From positions 124,001-188,000 of the forward strand of contig NZ_LEKH01000003.1 in NCBI RefSeq assembly GCF_001029505.1: a stretch of 64,000 nt of DNA, given 5' to 3'. The position numbers and the translations under genes were made by a program. The notes under the pieces are model-generated. The model saw only the letters and a list, made by a program, of their open reading frames with translations, ran no database searches and was not told the origin of the DNA. Positions 19,901 through 27,953 of this stretch are shown here, one piece after another. Source of the DNA: Rubrobacter aplysinae (lineage in GTDB: Bacteria; Actinomycetota; Rubrobacteria; Rubrobacterales; Rubrobacteraceae). Every line of letters begins with the position of its first letter. Positions within the stretch are counted from its first letter, which is position 1.

Positions 19901-22024
19901 GCGGAGACCGAGGTCCGCGAGCTCAACGAGTCGCTGGAGTCCCGCGTGGAGAAACGTACCGCCCAGCTTTCGGAGGCGAGGAAAGAGGCAGAAGACGCAA
20001 ACCGGGCCAAGAGCGACTTTCTGGCGAACATGTCGCACGAGATCCGCACCCCCATGAACGGCGTTATCGGGATGTCGGACCTCTTGCTGGACACGAACCT
20101 CGACCCCGAGCAATACGAGTACGTGGACACGGTCCGCCGCTCGGGAGAGACGTTGCTGGCCCTGATCAACGACATCCTGGACTTCTCGAAGATCGAGGCC
20201 GAGAAGGTGGAGCTGGAAGAGATCGTGTTCGACCTCAGGGCCGCGGTCGAAGATACCGCCGTGCTGCTCGCCGAGCGCGCCCAGGGCAAGGGGCTGGAGA
20301 TCGCGGGTCTCGTGGACTACGACGTGCCAGCCGCCCTCAAAGGTGACCCCGGACGTCTACGCCAGGTCCTGACCAACCTCCTCGGCAACGCCATCAAGTT
20401 TACCGAGGAGGGCGAGGTCGTATTGAAGGCGGAGCTCGCAGAGGAGACAGAGGAGTCGGCGGTGATCCTCTTCGAGGTCCGGGACACCGGCATCGGCCTG
20501 GACGAGGATCAGCGGAAGAACCTGTTCGAGTCTTTCTCCCAGGCAGACTCCTCCACGACCCGGCGCTACGGCGGCACGGGGCTCGGGCTCGCCATCAGCC
20601 AGCGGCTGGCGGGGCTGATGGGCGGTGAGGTCCGGGTAGAGAGCGAACCGGGCGTCGGGAGCACCTTCTACTTCACGGCCAGATTCGAGAAGCTCTCTTC
20701 GGAGATCCCGGCCACCCCCCGCCCGCGCGCCGACCTGCACGGCGTGAAGACCCTCGTCGTGGACGACAACACCACCAACCGCTCCATCCTGCGCCACCAG
20801 ATAACTCCCTGGGGAATGGAGGTGGAGGAGGCCCGGGGAGGAGCGGAGGCCCTACAGAAGCTGCGCTCGGCTGCGGAGAACGGGACACCCTACGACCTTG
20901 CGATACTGGACATGCAGATGCCGAAAATGAACGGTCTGGAGCTGGCCCGAAACATCAGTCAGGACCCGAGGCTCTCCCGGACGCACCTCGTGATCGCGAC
21001 CTCCATGGGCCAGCGCGGCGACGGTGAAGAGGCCCGCAGGGCCGGTATAGAAGCCTACCTGACAAAGCCCATACGCCAGGCGCAGCTCTACGATATGCTC
21101 TCGATAGTAATGGGCGCGGACGACGAGGAGCCTGGCGGCGCGCACGACACCCAGACCCTGGTGAGCGCCCACACCCTCAAGGAGGCCGAGGCCCACACCC
21201 GGTCCAGGCTCCTGCTGGCCGAGGACAACGAGGTTAACCAGAAGGTCGCCGTGCGCACCCTGGAGAGGCTCGGCTACCGGGTTGACGTGGCGGAGGACGG
21301 CGCAGAGGCCGTGGAGGCCGTCTCGCGTACCGACTACGCAGCCGTGGTGATGGACATACAGATGCCGAACCTGGACGGCTACGAGGCAACCGCCGAGATC
21401 CGGAGCCGGGAGAGTGAGTCCGGCGGACACGTGCCCATAATCGCCATGACCGCGAACGCCCTGCAAGGAGACCGGGCCAGGGCGCTCGAAGCGGGCATGG
21501 ACGACTACATCTCAAAACCCGTCAAGGCCGGAGAGCTGGGAGAGGTGCTTTTGAACTGGGTATATGCAGAGGAATCCGCCGCCGTGGAAGGAGGCGAGGA
21601 CTCCGCCCGAGAAAAGGGCTCCGCCTGTAAAAGCGGCGCTGACAGAGCAGATGAGGGTATTGCCAGGGCACTGGATCCCGCCGTTCTCGCCGGTCTCAGA
21701 GAGCTGGACGACGGAGGTGCAGCCGGTGAGCAGAGCCTGGTGGCCGAGCTCGCCGGCATGTTCCTCGACGACGCGGACTCCCGGATACACACCCTCCGTA
21801 GCGCCATGGACGAGGGGAGGGCGGAGCAGGTAAAGGAGGTTGCCCACGCGCTCAAGGGGAGTAGCGGCAACATGGGCGCCCACGACATGCAGGAGCTGTG
21901 CGCGGAGCTCCAAGAGGCCGGCGAATCCGGCGACCTCGCGGGCGCACCGGAGGCCTTGGAGGCGCTCGAAGCGGAGTTCGACCGGATACGCCCGGAGCTC
22001 ACGCACCTGGCCCGGGAGGGCTAG
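16904..22024 (+). CDS. giant hybrid sensor histidine kinase: TM, six PAS, GAF, HisKA, HATPase, REC, REC, Hpt
   Basis: 1706-aa multi-step phosphorelay kinase. A single N-terminal helix ([23 protein letters not shown]) anchors it. Six PAS modules span about residues 45-815, several ending in the PAC pattern ([40 protein letters not shown]), with a coiled coil near 670-700. A GAF domain covers about 816-990, then a second coiled coil. HisKA has [10 protein letters not shown] with the phospho-His near 1045; the ATPase has [19 protein letters not shown] and [13 protein letters not shown]1 (LVVDDN ... LDMQMP) and REC2 (LLAEDN ... MDIQMP) keep their Asp residues near 1335 and 1483. The Hpt motif HALKGSSGN is near 1648. 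Starts are TTG codons at 16904/16907 with AAGAGG overlapping the preceding TAA. The diguanylate cyclase directly after is the likely output. Confidence 0.93.
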   Translation: MLDTSLLAAAVAVTTFVILAIAIFIAILNRRFKNQETRLEESEELNHAVIQTAPDAIIATSLDGAIQGFNGQAERIFGYRAGEVLGEPLRMLMPERFREAHDSGLRRYLETGEARLVGSTAELTGLRKSGEEFPLELSLGEVRHGGDRSFIGIIRDITGRRETERELSENERRFRQFFEQSVDALLVHDEQGYILDANSEAARSLGYSREEMLCLSVRDFATNLVPEGTEPPDGTLWQRVMEAEPGETVGIHHGEHVRKDGTAFPVEVRIGAVEQDGKKRVLASARDITGRVEAERLLRESQQSYASLSEYNPDGVISLDPEGCLISANPTMSEVTGYTREELFESTLSPLVVPGDRERLTGYFTRALAGEPQNLESGLLHRDGHMVEVGVSLVPAVVDQETVGVHGIVKDISERVEAERRVADSEQRLHGLSEATFEGVVIADRGTIIESNAAFASMFGYDEPPEIVGRSLLAEFVVPEYVEIARDHILGMSEEPYEIVGVKKDGTRFDVEIRGRRSVYKGQTVRIAAVRDVTGRNERERELREAEGLFRGAFDNAAVGMALNHPGNGRFVQVNDFLCRMLGRSRQELLGSTFADITHPDDVDTSVEQVRRLMAGEIQSYQLEKRYLHRDGRTLWISLHVSAVRDAEDRPLYLIAQTQDITDRKRAEEEIRRLNEELEKRVRRRTAALKASEERYRLVMEGSNDGIWDWDIQTGEVYWNDRLFELLGLSRDETDSSFELYMSLIHPEDRQAVQDDVTNHLESGEDFVSEYRILHSSGEYRIGEARGEALWDEGGAPVRMAGSVRDITWRKRKEEIQRFLVEASSVLSSTLDYRHALAGVTELAVPELADWCVTSLLENDELNTLSVAHEDPEMARWAQRLKEEYPPGPDGPYGVGEALRTGRSQMYPELTAEMIQATTQDEEHLRHLREIGLRSVMIVPLVARGRSLGTFTFALSEAARRYGDEDLEMAEELARRAALAVDNARLYEEAQMELAERQQAETEVRELNESLESRVEKRTAQLSEARKEAEDANRAKSDFLANMSHEIRTPMNGVIGMSDLLLDTNLDPEQYEYVDTVRRSGETLLALINDILDFSKIEAEKVELEEIVFDLRAAVEDTAVLLAERAQGKGLEIAGLVDYDVPAALKGDPGRLRQVLTNLLGNAIKFTEEGEVVLKAELAEETEESAVILFEVRDTGIGLDEDQRKNLFESFSQADSSTTRRYGGTGLGLAISQRLAGLMGGEVRVESEPGVGSTFYFTARFEKLSSEIPATPRPRADLHGVKTLVVDDNTTNRSILRHQITPWGMEVEEARGGAEALQKLRSAAENGTPYDLAILDMQMPKMNGLELARNISQDPRLSRTHLVIATSMGQRGDGEEARRAGIEAYLTKPIRQAQLYDMLSIVMGADDEEPGGAHDTQTLVSAHTLKEAEAHTRSRLLLAEDNEVNQKVAVRTLERLGYRVDVAEDGAEAVEAVSRTDYAAVVMDIQMPNLDGYEATAEIRSRESESGGHVPIIAMTANALQGDRARALEAGMDDYISKPVKAGELGEVLLNWVYAEESAAVEGGEDSAREKGSACKSGADRADEGIARALDPAVLAGLRELDDGGAAGEQSLVAELAGMFLDDADSRIHTLRSAMDEGRAEQVKEVAHALKGSSGNMGAHDMQELCAELQEAGESGDLAGAPEALEALEAEFDRIRPELTHLAREG

Positions 22025-22025
22025 C

Positions 22026-22988
22026 TTGCGGATACTGGTCGCCGAAGACGACGCCGTCTCGCTCCTCATCGTGCGGCGCGCCGTCGAGAAGCTGGGGCAC
22101 GAGTGCCTGCCGGCGAAAAGCGGCGGAGAAGCCTGGCGCCTCTACCAGGAGAACCCGGACGTGGACGTAATCGTCAGCGACTGGATGATGCCGGACGTCG
22201 ACGGCCTCGAGCTCTGCCGCCGGGTCCGGGCCGAGTCGGAGGAAAGGCAGAACAGGTACGCGTACTTCATCTTCCTTACGGCGCTCGGGGACAGGGAGGA
22301 CCTACTGAGGGGCTTCGAGGCCGGAGCCGACGACTACCTCTCGAAGCCGCTCGACCGCGACGAGCTACAGGTGCGGCTCATCTCGGCCCGCCGGCTCACG
22401 GCCCTGCACCGGCAGCTCGCGGAGCAGAGGACGGAACTCGAGGAGCTCAACGCCAGGCTAGCGGATCAAGCCCGCACCGACCCCCTGACACATCTCGGCA
22501 ACCGTCTACAGATGCGGGAAGACATCGAGGTCCTGCACGCCCGGACCGAGCGTTACGGGCACAGCTACTGCGCGATCCTCTGCGACGTGGACCACTTCAA
22601 GCTCTACAACGACACCTACGGCCACCTGGCCGGAGACGAGGCGCTCAGGCTGGTGGCGCGGACCGTGGCGCAAAACGTTCGCAGGGGCGATACGATCTAC
22701 CGGTATGGCGGCGAGGAGTTCCTGGCCCTCCTCCCGGAACAGACGCTCGAAGCCTCAAAAAGGGCCGCCGAACGTATCCGGGGGTCGGTGGAGAGGCTCG
22801 GGATAACCCACGGGGCCAAAGAGCCCCCGGGCGTCCTCACGATAAGCGCGGGGGTCGCCGTGCTCGGGGGTGTGGAGCAGAGAGGCCCGTGCATGTCGGA
22901 CGCCCTCCTGAAAGAGGCCGACGAAGCCCTCTACGAAGCGAAAGAGGCCGGGAGAAACCGGGTGATCTCCCGGTGCGACGGGGTCTGA
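22026..22988 (+). CDS. response regulator diguanylate cyclase (REC-GGDEF)
   Basis: 320-aa phosphorylation-controlled enzyme making c-di-GMP from two GTP. The receiver domain (residues 1-120) has the acidic pair VAEDD, the phospho-acceptor Asp52 in IVSDWMMP and the KP motif in DDYLSKPLDRDEL. A coiled-coil linker (LHRQLAEQRTELEELNARLADQA) leads to the GGDEF domain, which has the metal and substrate segment CDVDHFKLYNDTYGH and the signature GGEEF at about 228. RRGD five residues before it fits the inhibitory RxxD product site, so feedback inhibition is likely. The TTG start at 22026 is one base after the kinase stop, with GGGAGG inside the kinase end, so translation is coupled. It is the obvious phosphorelay partner of that kinase. 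Confidence 0.93.
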   Translation: MRILVAEDDAVSLLIVRRAVEKLGHECLPAKSGGEAWRLYQENPDVDVIVSDWMMPDVDGLELCRRVRAESEERQNRYAYFIFLTALGDREDLLRGFEAGADDYLSKPLDRDELQVRLISARRLTALHRQLAEQRTELEELNARLADQARTDPLTHLGNRLQMREDIEVLHARTERYGHSYCAILCDVDHFKLYNDTYGHLAGDEALRLVARTVAQNVRRGDTIYRYGGEEFLALLPEQTLEASKRAAERIRGSVERLGITHGAKEPPGVLTISAGVAVLGGVEQRGPCMSDALLKEADEALYEAKEAGRNRVISRCDGV

Positions 22989-23050
22989 TCCGAGTCAGCC
23001 GTGAGAGCCGAACCCTATGCAACTTCGAGAAACTCCCGGCAGTTTTGAGC

Positions 23051-23066
23051 GAGCTTAGATAAGCTC
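23051..23066. terminator. short perfect hairpin between convergent genes
   Basis: GAGCTTA (23051-23057) pairs with TAAGCTC (23060-23066), a seven-base perfect stem with a minimal loop, between the ends of the REC-GGDEF gene and dnaB. The nearby A/T-richer stretch GTTTTG lies on the dnaB-facing side. It may serve the dnaB transcript. Confidence 0.4.
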
Positions 23067-23109
23067 CACCCCGGCGGCTCCGTTACCCTGATTACCTCAG
23101 CTGTACCAC

Positions 23110-24498
23110 TCAGTTGCCCCGGGCGAGCGAGCCAAACTTGGTGTACTGCTCAAGCCAGGCGAGCTGGGCCTTGCCGGTGGGACCGTTACGGTGCTTACCC
23201 ACGATCACCTCTGCGATGCCCTTGTCCTCGGAGTCGGGGTTGTAGTACTCGTCACGGTACAAGAACATCACCATGTCCGCGTCCTGCTCTATTGCGCCGG
23301 AATCACGCAGATCCGAGAGTAGCGGACGCTTGTCGTGGCGTTGCTCGACGGCACGCGAGAGCTGGGCGATGGCTATTACCGGGACGTTCAGGTCGCGGGC
23401 GAGGACCTTGAGTCCGCGGCTGATCTCGGCTATCTCCTGCTGGCGGCTCTCGTTGGTCTGGCCGACCATGAGCTGGAGGTAGTCTACGACCACCAGCGAG
23501 AGCGGTTTGTTATTCGAGTCGCCGTCCTCGGCCTGGGTGTTCAGGCGGCTGGCGAGACGGCGCACCTTGGCCCGCATCTCCATGAGAGACGTGCCGGCGG
23601 TGTCGTCTATCCAGATCGGGGCCCGGCTTACCTCCGCGACGCCGCGCACGAGCTTTGGCCAGTCCTCGGCCTTCACGTCGCCGCTCCTCAGCGCCTGCGT
23701 CGGTATCCGGGTGTACTGCGAGATGAGCCGCTGCACGAGCTGCTCCTTGCTCATCTCCAGAGAGAAGACCGCGACAGGCAGCCCGTCCACCCCGGCGGCC
23801 TGCCAGATGGCGTTAAGCGCGAATGCCGTCTTCCCCATAGCAGGCCTCGCTGCAAGAACTACCAGATCGCTCTTGTGAAAGCCGGTGGTCAGGCGGTCGA
23901 GGTCCTCGAAACCGGTCTCGACCCCCGTGACCTGTCCGTCGTGCTCGTAGAGATTCTGGATCATCTCCAGAGCCGTCGGCGCGAGCTCCGAGAGCGGGGA
24001 GAGCTGTTCCTTCATGGTCCGGTTGGAGATGCCGTAGATGAGTTGCTCGGCGGAGTCGAGGGCGCTGCCAACGTCGTCGGGCTCGTTGTAGGCGTCCTCG
24101 GTTATGCGCGACCCCGCGTCTATGACCGCCCGCAGGAGCGCCTTGCCGCGCACTATCTCGGCGTAACGGCTGGCGTTGGCGGCGGTCGGCACGCTCTCGA
24201 CTATCTGGAACACGTAGGCCCGGCCGCCGATGCGGTCGTACTCGTCCATGCCCTTGAGCTCGTTGGTGAGCGTGAGCTGGTCTATGGGCTCGCCCCGCCC
24301 GTAGAGGGTCATCATGGCGCGGTAGATCACACGGTGCGTCTCGGAGTAGAAATCCTCCGCCGATATCCTCTCGCCGACCGTGGAGACGGCGCTCTCGCTC
24401 ACGAGCATCGCGCCTATGACCGCGCGCTCGGCCTCCAGGTCGTGCGGCGGTACGCGCGACTCCAGGTTCTGGGCCGCGCCTCCCTGTACTCCCCTCAT
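23110..24498 (-). CDS. dnaB: replicative DNA helicase DnaB
   Basis: Hexameric 5'-3' replicative helicase of 462 aa. The N-terminal DnaB domain begins PPHDLEAERAVIGAMLVSE and includes FYSETHRVIYRAMMTLYGRGEPIDQLTLTNEL. The RecA-like motor has Walker A (ARPAMGKTAFALN, about residue 215), the H2 segment VFSLEMSKEQLVQRL, Walker B VVVDYLQLM and the arginine/sensor block LSDLRDSGAIEQDADMVMFLYRDEYY. No intein interrupts the Walker A or H4 sites, which are common insertion sites. The ATG at 24498 has GGGGGAG upstream; the extra 17 codons in the longer reading are unlikely. It follows rpsF-rpsR-rplI in the conserved order, but a strong hairpin lies between rplI and dnaB. Confidence 0.96.
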   Translation of the reverse strand: MRGVQGGAAQNLESRVPPHDLEAERAVIGAMLVSESAVSTVGERISAEDFYSETHRVIYRAMMTLYGRGEPIDQLTLTNELKGMDEYDRIGGRAYVFQIVESVPTAANASRYAEIVRGKALLRAVIDAGSRITEDAYNEPDDVGSALDSAEQLIYGISNRTMKEQLSPLSELAPTALEMIQNLYEHDGQVTGVETGFEDLDRLTTGFHKSDLVVLAARPAMGKTAFALNAIWQAAGVDGLPVAVFSLEMSKEQLVQRLISQYTRIPTQALRSGDVKAEDWPKLVRGVAEVSRAPIWIDDTAGTSLMEMRAKVRRLASRLNTQAEDGDSNNKPLSLVVVDYLQLMVGQTNESRQQEIAEISRGLKVLARDLNVPVIAIAQLSRAVEQRHDKRPLLSDLRDSGAIEQDADMVMFLYRDEYYNPDSEDKGIAEVIVGKHRNGPTGKAQLAWLEQYTKFGSLARGN

Positions 24499-24576
24499 TC
24501 TCCCCCTGCGTTCCACCTTTCCAGAATGCAGCAAAAAGGGCCCCGGCACAAGAGCCAGGACCCCCTGAAACTAACC

Positions 24577-24617
24577 CTCTAGCTCAGGTTAGGGCGTGCC
24601 CTGAAGCCGAGCTAGAG
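24577..24617. terminator. nested hairpin between rplI and dnaB (possible attenuator)
   Basis: CTCTAGCTC (24577-24585) pairs perfectly with GAGCTAGAG (24609-24617), and inside it AGGGC-GT-GCCCT forms a second perfect stem. On the plus strand a TTTTT run follows the stem, on the minus strand only GGTTAGTTTC. The position would allow partial termination of the ribosomal protein transcript before dnaB. Confidence 0.55.
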
Positions 24618-24625
24618 CCCCGTTT

Positions 24626-25075
24626 TTAGAGCTTGGGGACGACTATGATCTTAACGGTGGCCTCGATGTCGCCGTGGACCTGGATCGGCACCTGATACGT
24701 TCCGAGGGCCCGGATCGGCTCGTCCATGCGGATCTTGCGCCGGTCCACGTGGATCTCCCGCGCCCGCTCGATGGAGGAGGCGATGTTGGCCGCCGTGACC
24801 GAGCCGAACAGGCGCTCGTCCTCGCCGGTGCGAGCCTCGATGGTGATAACGCTCTTGTTGAGGGTGGCGGCTATCTCCTCGGCGCGCTCGGCGGTGCGGC
24901 GCTCGCGCTCGGCGGTGGCCTCCATCTCGTGGCGGGCCTCCTCGAGCTTGCCGGCCGTGGCGACCTCGGCCAGGCCCCGGGGCACGAGAAAGTTCCGCAC
25001 GTAGCCCTTGCTGAGGTCCACGATCTCGCCTTGCTGCCCGATCTTCTCTACGTCCTGCTTGAGTATTACCTGCAT
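24626..25075 (-). CDS. rplI: 50S ribosomal protein L9
   Basis: 149-aa large-subunit protein, the normal length. The N-terminal domain MQVILKQDVEKIGQQGEIVDLSKGYVRNFLVPRGLAEVAT matches the conserved L9 rRNA-binding module (QGE, VKxGYxRNFL, PxGLA positions). A long connecting helix with repeated Glu/Arg follows (ATAERERRTAERAEEIAATL), then the C-terminal domain with GRLFGSVT-type residues (DERLFGSVTAANIASSIER) and the closing VHGDIEATVKIIVVPKL. It lies 15 bases after rpsR and shares its transcript. L9 helps keep reading frame fidelity on the ribosome. Confidence 0.97.
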   Translation of the reverse strand: MQVILKQDVEKIGQQGEIVDLSKGYVRNFLVPRGLAEVATAGKLEEARHEMEATAERERRTAERAEEIAATLNKSVITIEARTGEDERLFGSVTAANIASSIERAREIHVDRRKIRMDEPIRALGTYQVPIQVHGDIEATVKIIVVPKL

Positions 25076-25090
25076 TCGCGCTCCCTGCTC

Positions 25091-25384
25091 TTAGTTGTGG
25101 CCGGAGCCTTTACCGGCCACGTAGGGCAGCAGCGCCATCTCGCGGGCCCGCTTGATGGCCGTGGCGGCCTCCCGCTGGTGCTGCGGACACAGCCCGGTGA
25201 CGCGGCGGGCCCGGATCTTGCCCCGCTCGGAGATGAACCGCCGCAGCATGTTGTAATCCTTGTAGTCCACGTACGTGACGCCTTCCTGACAGAACACGCA
25301 CGGCTTGCTCTTTACCGGACGGTCCTTGCGCGAACCGCCCCTGCCGCCGCCCTTGGGCGGCTTTCCAGATGGCTTACCGGCCAC
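25091..25384 (-). CDS. rpsR: 30S ribosomal protein S18 (zinc-type)
   Basis: 97-aa small-subunit protein that pairs with S6. The core reads [50 protein letters not shown], which is typical S18. This copy keeps the metal-binding set: CVFC near residue 29 and CPQHQ near 66, so it is the zinc-binding (C+) form; its zinc-free paralogue is induced under zinc limitation in some actinobacteria. The N-terminal 25 residues are a Lys/Gly-rich extension ([19 protein letters not shown]). It lies 82 bases after rpsF, with no ssb gene between them, unlike the common rpsF-ssb-rpsR order. Confidence 0.96.
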   Translation of the reverse strand: MAGKPSGKPPKGGGRGGSRKDRPVKSKPCVFCQEGVTYVDYKDYNMLRRFISERGKIRARRVTGLCPQHQREAATAIKRAREMALLPYVAGKGSGHN

Positions 25385-25466
25385 TATCTGACTCCTCTCG
25401 GATACTCTCTAGACTTCTCTGAACTGTCTGAAATGAAGCTGATGGGTGCGATGGACGCCGCAGGTG

Positions 25467-25871
25467 CTACGAGGTCTCCACGGACTCTACGGGCTCCGCG
25501 GCCGGGACCTCCTCCTCCGGGACCGGGACCTCCGAAGAGGCGCTGACCTCGCTCTGGGTCTCGGGACGATTGCCCGAAGCGTAGTCGTGCGGCAGCCTCA
25601 CGATGACGTGCCGCAGCACGTCGTCGGAGACGCGCAGGATGCGCTTGAGCTCGGTCAGCGTGCGCTCCCCGGCGGTGAACTCCATGACCGAGTAGAAACC
25701 GTCCCTGCGGTTGTCTATCTCGTAGGCGAGCCGCCGCCGGCCCCACTGGTTTACGTCCTTTACCTCGCCACCCGTGCGCTCGATAACGGTCTGGAAACGC
25801 CCGAGCGTGTTCCCGACCTGCTCCTCGTCGAGCTCCGGTATGGCTATGAGCATGGCCTCGTAAGTCTCGAT
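25467..25871 (-). CDS. rpsF: 30S ribosomal protein S6, apparent AUC start
   Basis: 134-aa S6 with a normal core: YEAMLIAIPELDEEQVGNTLGRFQ, VKDVNQWGRRRLAYEIDNRRDGFYSVMEF and RILRVSDDVLRHVIVRL, then an acidic C-terminal tail. The family starts M-x-x-YE, and the codon aligned with that Met is ATC (25871-25869). AGGAGG lies at 25882-25877 with ideal 5-base spacing to it. No ATG, GTG or TTG sits in that position. The open frame continues upstream to 26006, but the strong promoter there puts the transcript start near 26001, so that extension is not plausible. An internal ATG (five codons in) would delete the first strand and lacks a well-spaced site. Either a rare AUC start or a G-to-C error in the sequence. 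Confidence 0.9.
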   Translation of the reverse strand: METYEAMLIAIPELDEEQVGNTLGRFQTVIERTGGEVKDVNQWGRRRLAYEIDNRRDGFYSVMEFTAGERTLTELKRILRVSDDVLRHVIVRLPHDYASGNRPETQSEVSASSEVPVPEEEVPAAEPVESVETS

Positions 25872-26001
25872 GCCTGCCTCCTCTGGTCTGTACAGCTCCC
25901 CGGCGTCCTGGCGGACCCGCGGGAGCAGGGGCAACTTCTGTAATTTTACCCGGCGCGTTTTCCACGTCCGCCAGCGCGGAGCGCGGTCGCGTGCTGGGAG
26001 C
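25872..26001 (-). promoter_or_regulatory. 5' leader of the rpsF-rpsR-rplI operon
   Basis: About 130 bases lie between the inferred transcript start and the rpsF initiation codon. The leader is GC-rich (CCCGCGGGTCC and GACGCCGGGG stretches) and could fold near the AGGAGG site. In many bacteria the S6:S18 complex binds its own leader through a CCG-containing motif to repress translation; CCG occurs here several times, but I cannot confirm the fold. Confidence 0.35.
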
Positions 26002-26007
26002 TTCAAG

Positions 26008-26036
26008 ATTCTACCAGCGCGATACGGGCTTTACAA
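26008..26036 (-). promoter_or_regulatory. ribosomal protein operon promoter (TTGTAA-17-TAGAAT)
   Basis: On the minus strand TTGTAA (26036-26031) and TAGAAT (26013-26008) are spaced by 17 bases, with TGG before the -10. It is the best-formed promoter I see in the window and fits strong, growth-linked expression. Confidence 0.75.
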
Positions 26037-26399
26037 ACGCTCACAATCGCCGGACACAGCATAAGCCGGGGCATGATCCTCCGGGACGGCGCGTACCCGA
26101 GACGGCTACGGTTTCCCGGACGGCTCCGGCCGAAGACGCTCGGGAGATCCACGATTGACGCCAAGAAGTATCCTACTCTTTCTACGTCATTTCCTACTAC
26201 ACGGGCCGACATGGACCACACTCCAGGGGGCCCCGGCAACTTCCAGTATCGAGAGACACTGGGGAGACACTGTAAGCTTCATTACCCGACCACCACGGCC
26301 CCGCTGCTAGCATCACTCGCGTATACTTAACGTACCTGTATCACCGGTGGCGCCAAACCGGGCGGCCTCCCGGTAGACGGGGCTGGGAGAGACGAGAAG
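26037..26399. other. divergent intergenic region between rpsF operon and crtI
   Basis: About 360 bases with no convincing gene. It must hold the crtI promoter; TATACT at 26322-26327 is a candidate -10 but no clear -35 lies upstream. A 28-residue-scale open frame on the plus strand here lacks a ribosome-binding site and family features. No riboswitch-like pattern was recognised. Confidence 0.4.
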
Positions 26400-27953
26400 T
26401 TGCGGACGGAGACATCCAGGAGAGTGGCTATAGTAGGCGCCGGAATGGGCGGTCTGGCGGCCGCGATCCGGCTTGCCTCCGCGGGCTTTGCCGTGGATGT
26501 CTTCGAGAAGAACGCCTCCGCCGGAGGGAGGATGAACCGCCTCGAAACCGACGGAGGCTTCACCTTCGACACCGGCCCCTCGCTGCTCTTGATGACAGAC
26601 ACCTACCGCAAGCTGTTCCGGGACGCCGGGCGGGATCTCTCGGACTACGTCGAGCTCCTGCCGCTGGACGGCGACTACCGGGTGGAGTTCGGCGACGGCG
26701 ACTCGCTTACCATCCGCCGCACGCTCCCCGAGCTCATAAAGGAGCTAGAGCGCATAGAGCCCGGCGTTACCCCGCGCTTCTACCGATTCCTCGAAGACGC
26801 CTGCCACAAGTACCGCCTCGGGCGCTCGGAGTTCGTCGAGCGAGACTTCGACACCGCCGCCGACTTCTTCAGCCTCCGCAACCTCAAGCTCCTGTGGAAG
26901 ACGCAGGCCACCCGCAACTACTACAAGAGCGTCTCGCGCTACTTCCACACCGAGAAACTGCGGCAGGCGTTCTCGCTGCAGACCATGTACCTCGGCCTCT
27001 CCCCCTTCGACGCCCCGGCGGTCTACTCGCTCCTGCCGTATACGGAGATGGCCGAGGACGGGCTGTGGTTCCCGCGCGGCGGCATGTACTCGCTGGTCCG
27101 GGCGTTCGAGCGGCTCGCCGGGGAGCTCGGGGTGGAGATCAACCTAGATTCCCCGGTCGAGGAGGTGGTGGTCGAGGGAGACCGGGTGCGCGGGGTCCGC
27201 GTCGGCGGCGAGACCCACCGCGCCGACGCGGTGCTCGCAAACGCAGACCTGCCCTACGTGTACCGCTCGCTCTTGCCGAAGGCCGCGGAGGGTGACTTCG
27301 CCCCGCCGCGCAAGAAGCGCCGGAGCCTGGAGTACACGGCGTCGGCATTCATGCTGTATCTGGGGATAGAAGGGGAGCTCGATCACCTCAAGCACCACAA
27401 CTTCTTCCTCTCTAGTGAGTACCGGGAGAACTTCGAGGCCATCTTCGACGAGGGCCGGCTCCCCGAAGACCCGTCCTTCTACGCCGTGGTCCCCTCCCGC
27501 ACCGAGCCCGGCATGGCCCCAGAGGGCTCGGACGCGCTCTTCGTGCTCGTGCCGGTGCCGCACCTCGGTGAAGCAAAGGGCGGAGGCGTGGACTGGGAGC
27601 GCGAAGGCCCCGCTTTCAAGGAGAAGATCTACGACCTCTTGGAGAGCCGCGCCGGAGTGGAGAACATCCGGGGGCGCATCCGGCACGAGACGGTAAAGAC
27701 CCCGCGCGACTGGCTCTCGGACTACAACCTCGAAGAGGGCGCGGCCTTTGGGCTGGGGCACGGGATCTTCCAGGTCGGCTACTTCCGTCCCCCCATCTCC
27801 TCGCCGAGCATAGAGGGCATGTACTTCGTCGGGGCCAGCACCCGGCCCGGCACCGGCGTCCCGCTCGTCGTCATCGGCGCGGAGCTCGCCGCCGAGAGGA
27901 TACGGCGCGAGGTCGGCGTCTCCCCCACGGGTTCCGGAGCCGGGTCTTGGTAA
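26400..27953 (+). CDS. crtI: phytoene desaturase
   Basis: FAD-dependent carotenoid desaturase of 517 aa, which introduces double bases of conjugation into phytoene to give lycopene or an intermediate. The dinucleotide fold opens at the N-terminus with VAIVGAGMGGLAAAIRLASAGFAVDVFEKNASAGGR, the CrtI bacterial pattern. The substrate-side segments FTFDTGPSLLLMTDTYRKLF and LSPFDAPAVYSLLPYTEMAEDGLWFPRGGMYSLV are also typical, as is the C-terminal FVGASTRPGTGVPLVVIGAELAAERI. The start is a TTG at 26400 preceded by GGGAGAGACGAG. Its TAA shares one base with the crtB ATG. The pigment itself is not determined by these two genes; Rubrobacter-type C50 or glycosylated carotenoids would need further genes outside this pair. 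Confidence 0.94.
   Translation: MRTETSRRVAIVGAGMGGLAAAIRLASAGFAVDVFEKNASAGGRMNRLETDGGFTFDTGPSLLLMTDTYRKLFRDAGRDLSDYVELLPLDGDYRVEFGDGDSLTIRRTLPELIKELERIEPGVTPRFYRFLEDACHKYRLGRSEFVERDFDTAADFFSLRNLKLLWKTQATRNYYKSVSRYFHTEKLRQAFSLQTMYLGLSPFDAPAVYSLLPYTEMAEDGLWFPRGGMYSLVRAFERLAGELGVEINLDSPVEEVVVEGDRVRGVRVGGETHRADAVLANADLPYVYRSLLPKAAEGDFAPPRKKRRSLEYTASAFMLYLGIEGELDHLKHHNFFLSSEYRENFEAIFDEGRLPEDPSFYAVVPSRTEPGMAPEGSDALFVLVPVPHLGEAKGGGVDWEREGPAFKEKIYDLLESRAGVENIRGRIRHETVKTPRDWLSDYNLEEGAAFGLGHGIFQVGYFRPPISSPSIEGMYFVGASTRPGTGVPLVVIGAELAAERIRREVGVSPTGSGAGSW

Noticed and set aside
25872-26006. N-terminal 45-residue extension of S6
   Set aside because: The promoter with TAGAAT at 26013-26008 puts the transcript start near 26001, so the TTG at 26006 cannot be used, and S6 proteins do not have it.
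26073-26330. 85-aa gene between rpsF and crtI
   Set aside because: No ribosome-binding site, no family features and unusual composition; more likely non-coding.
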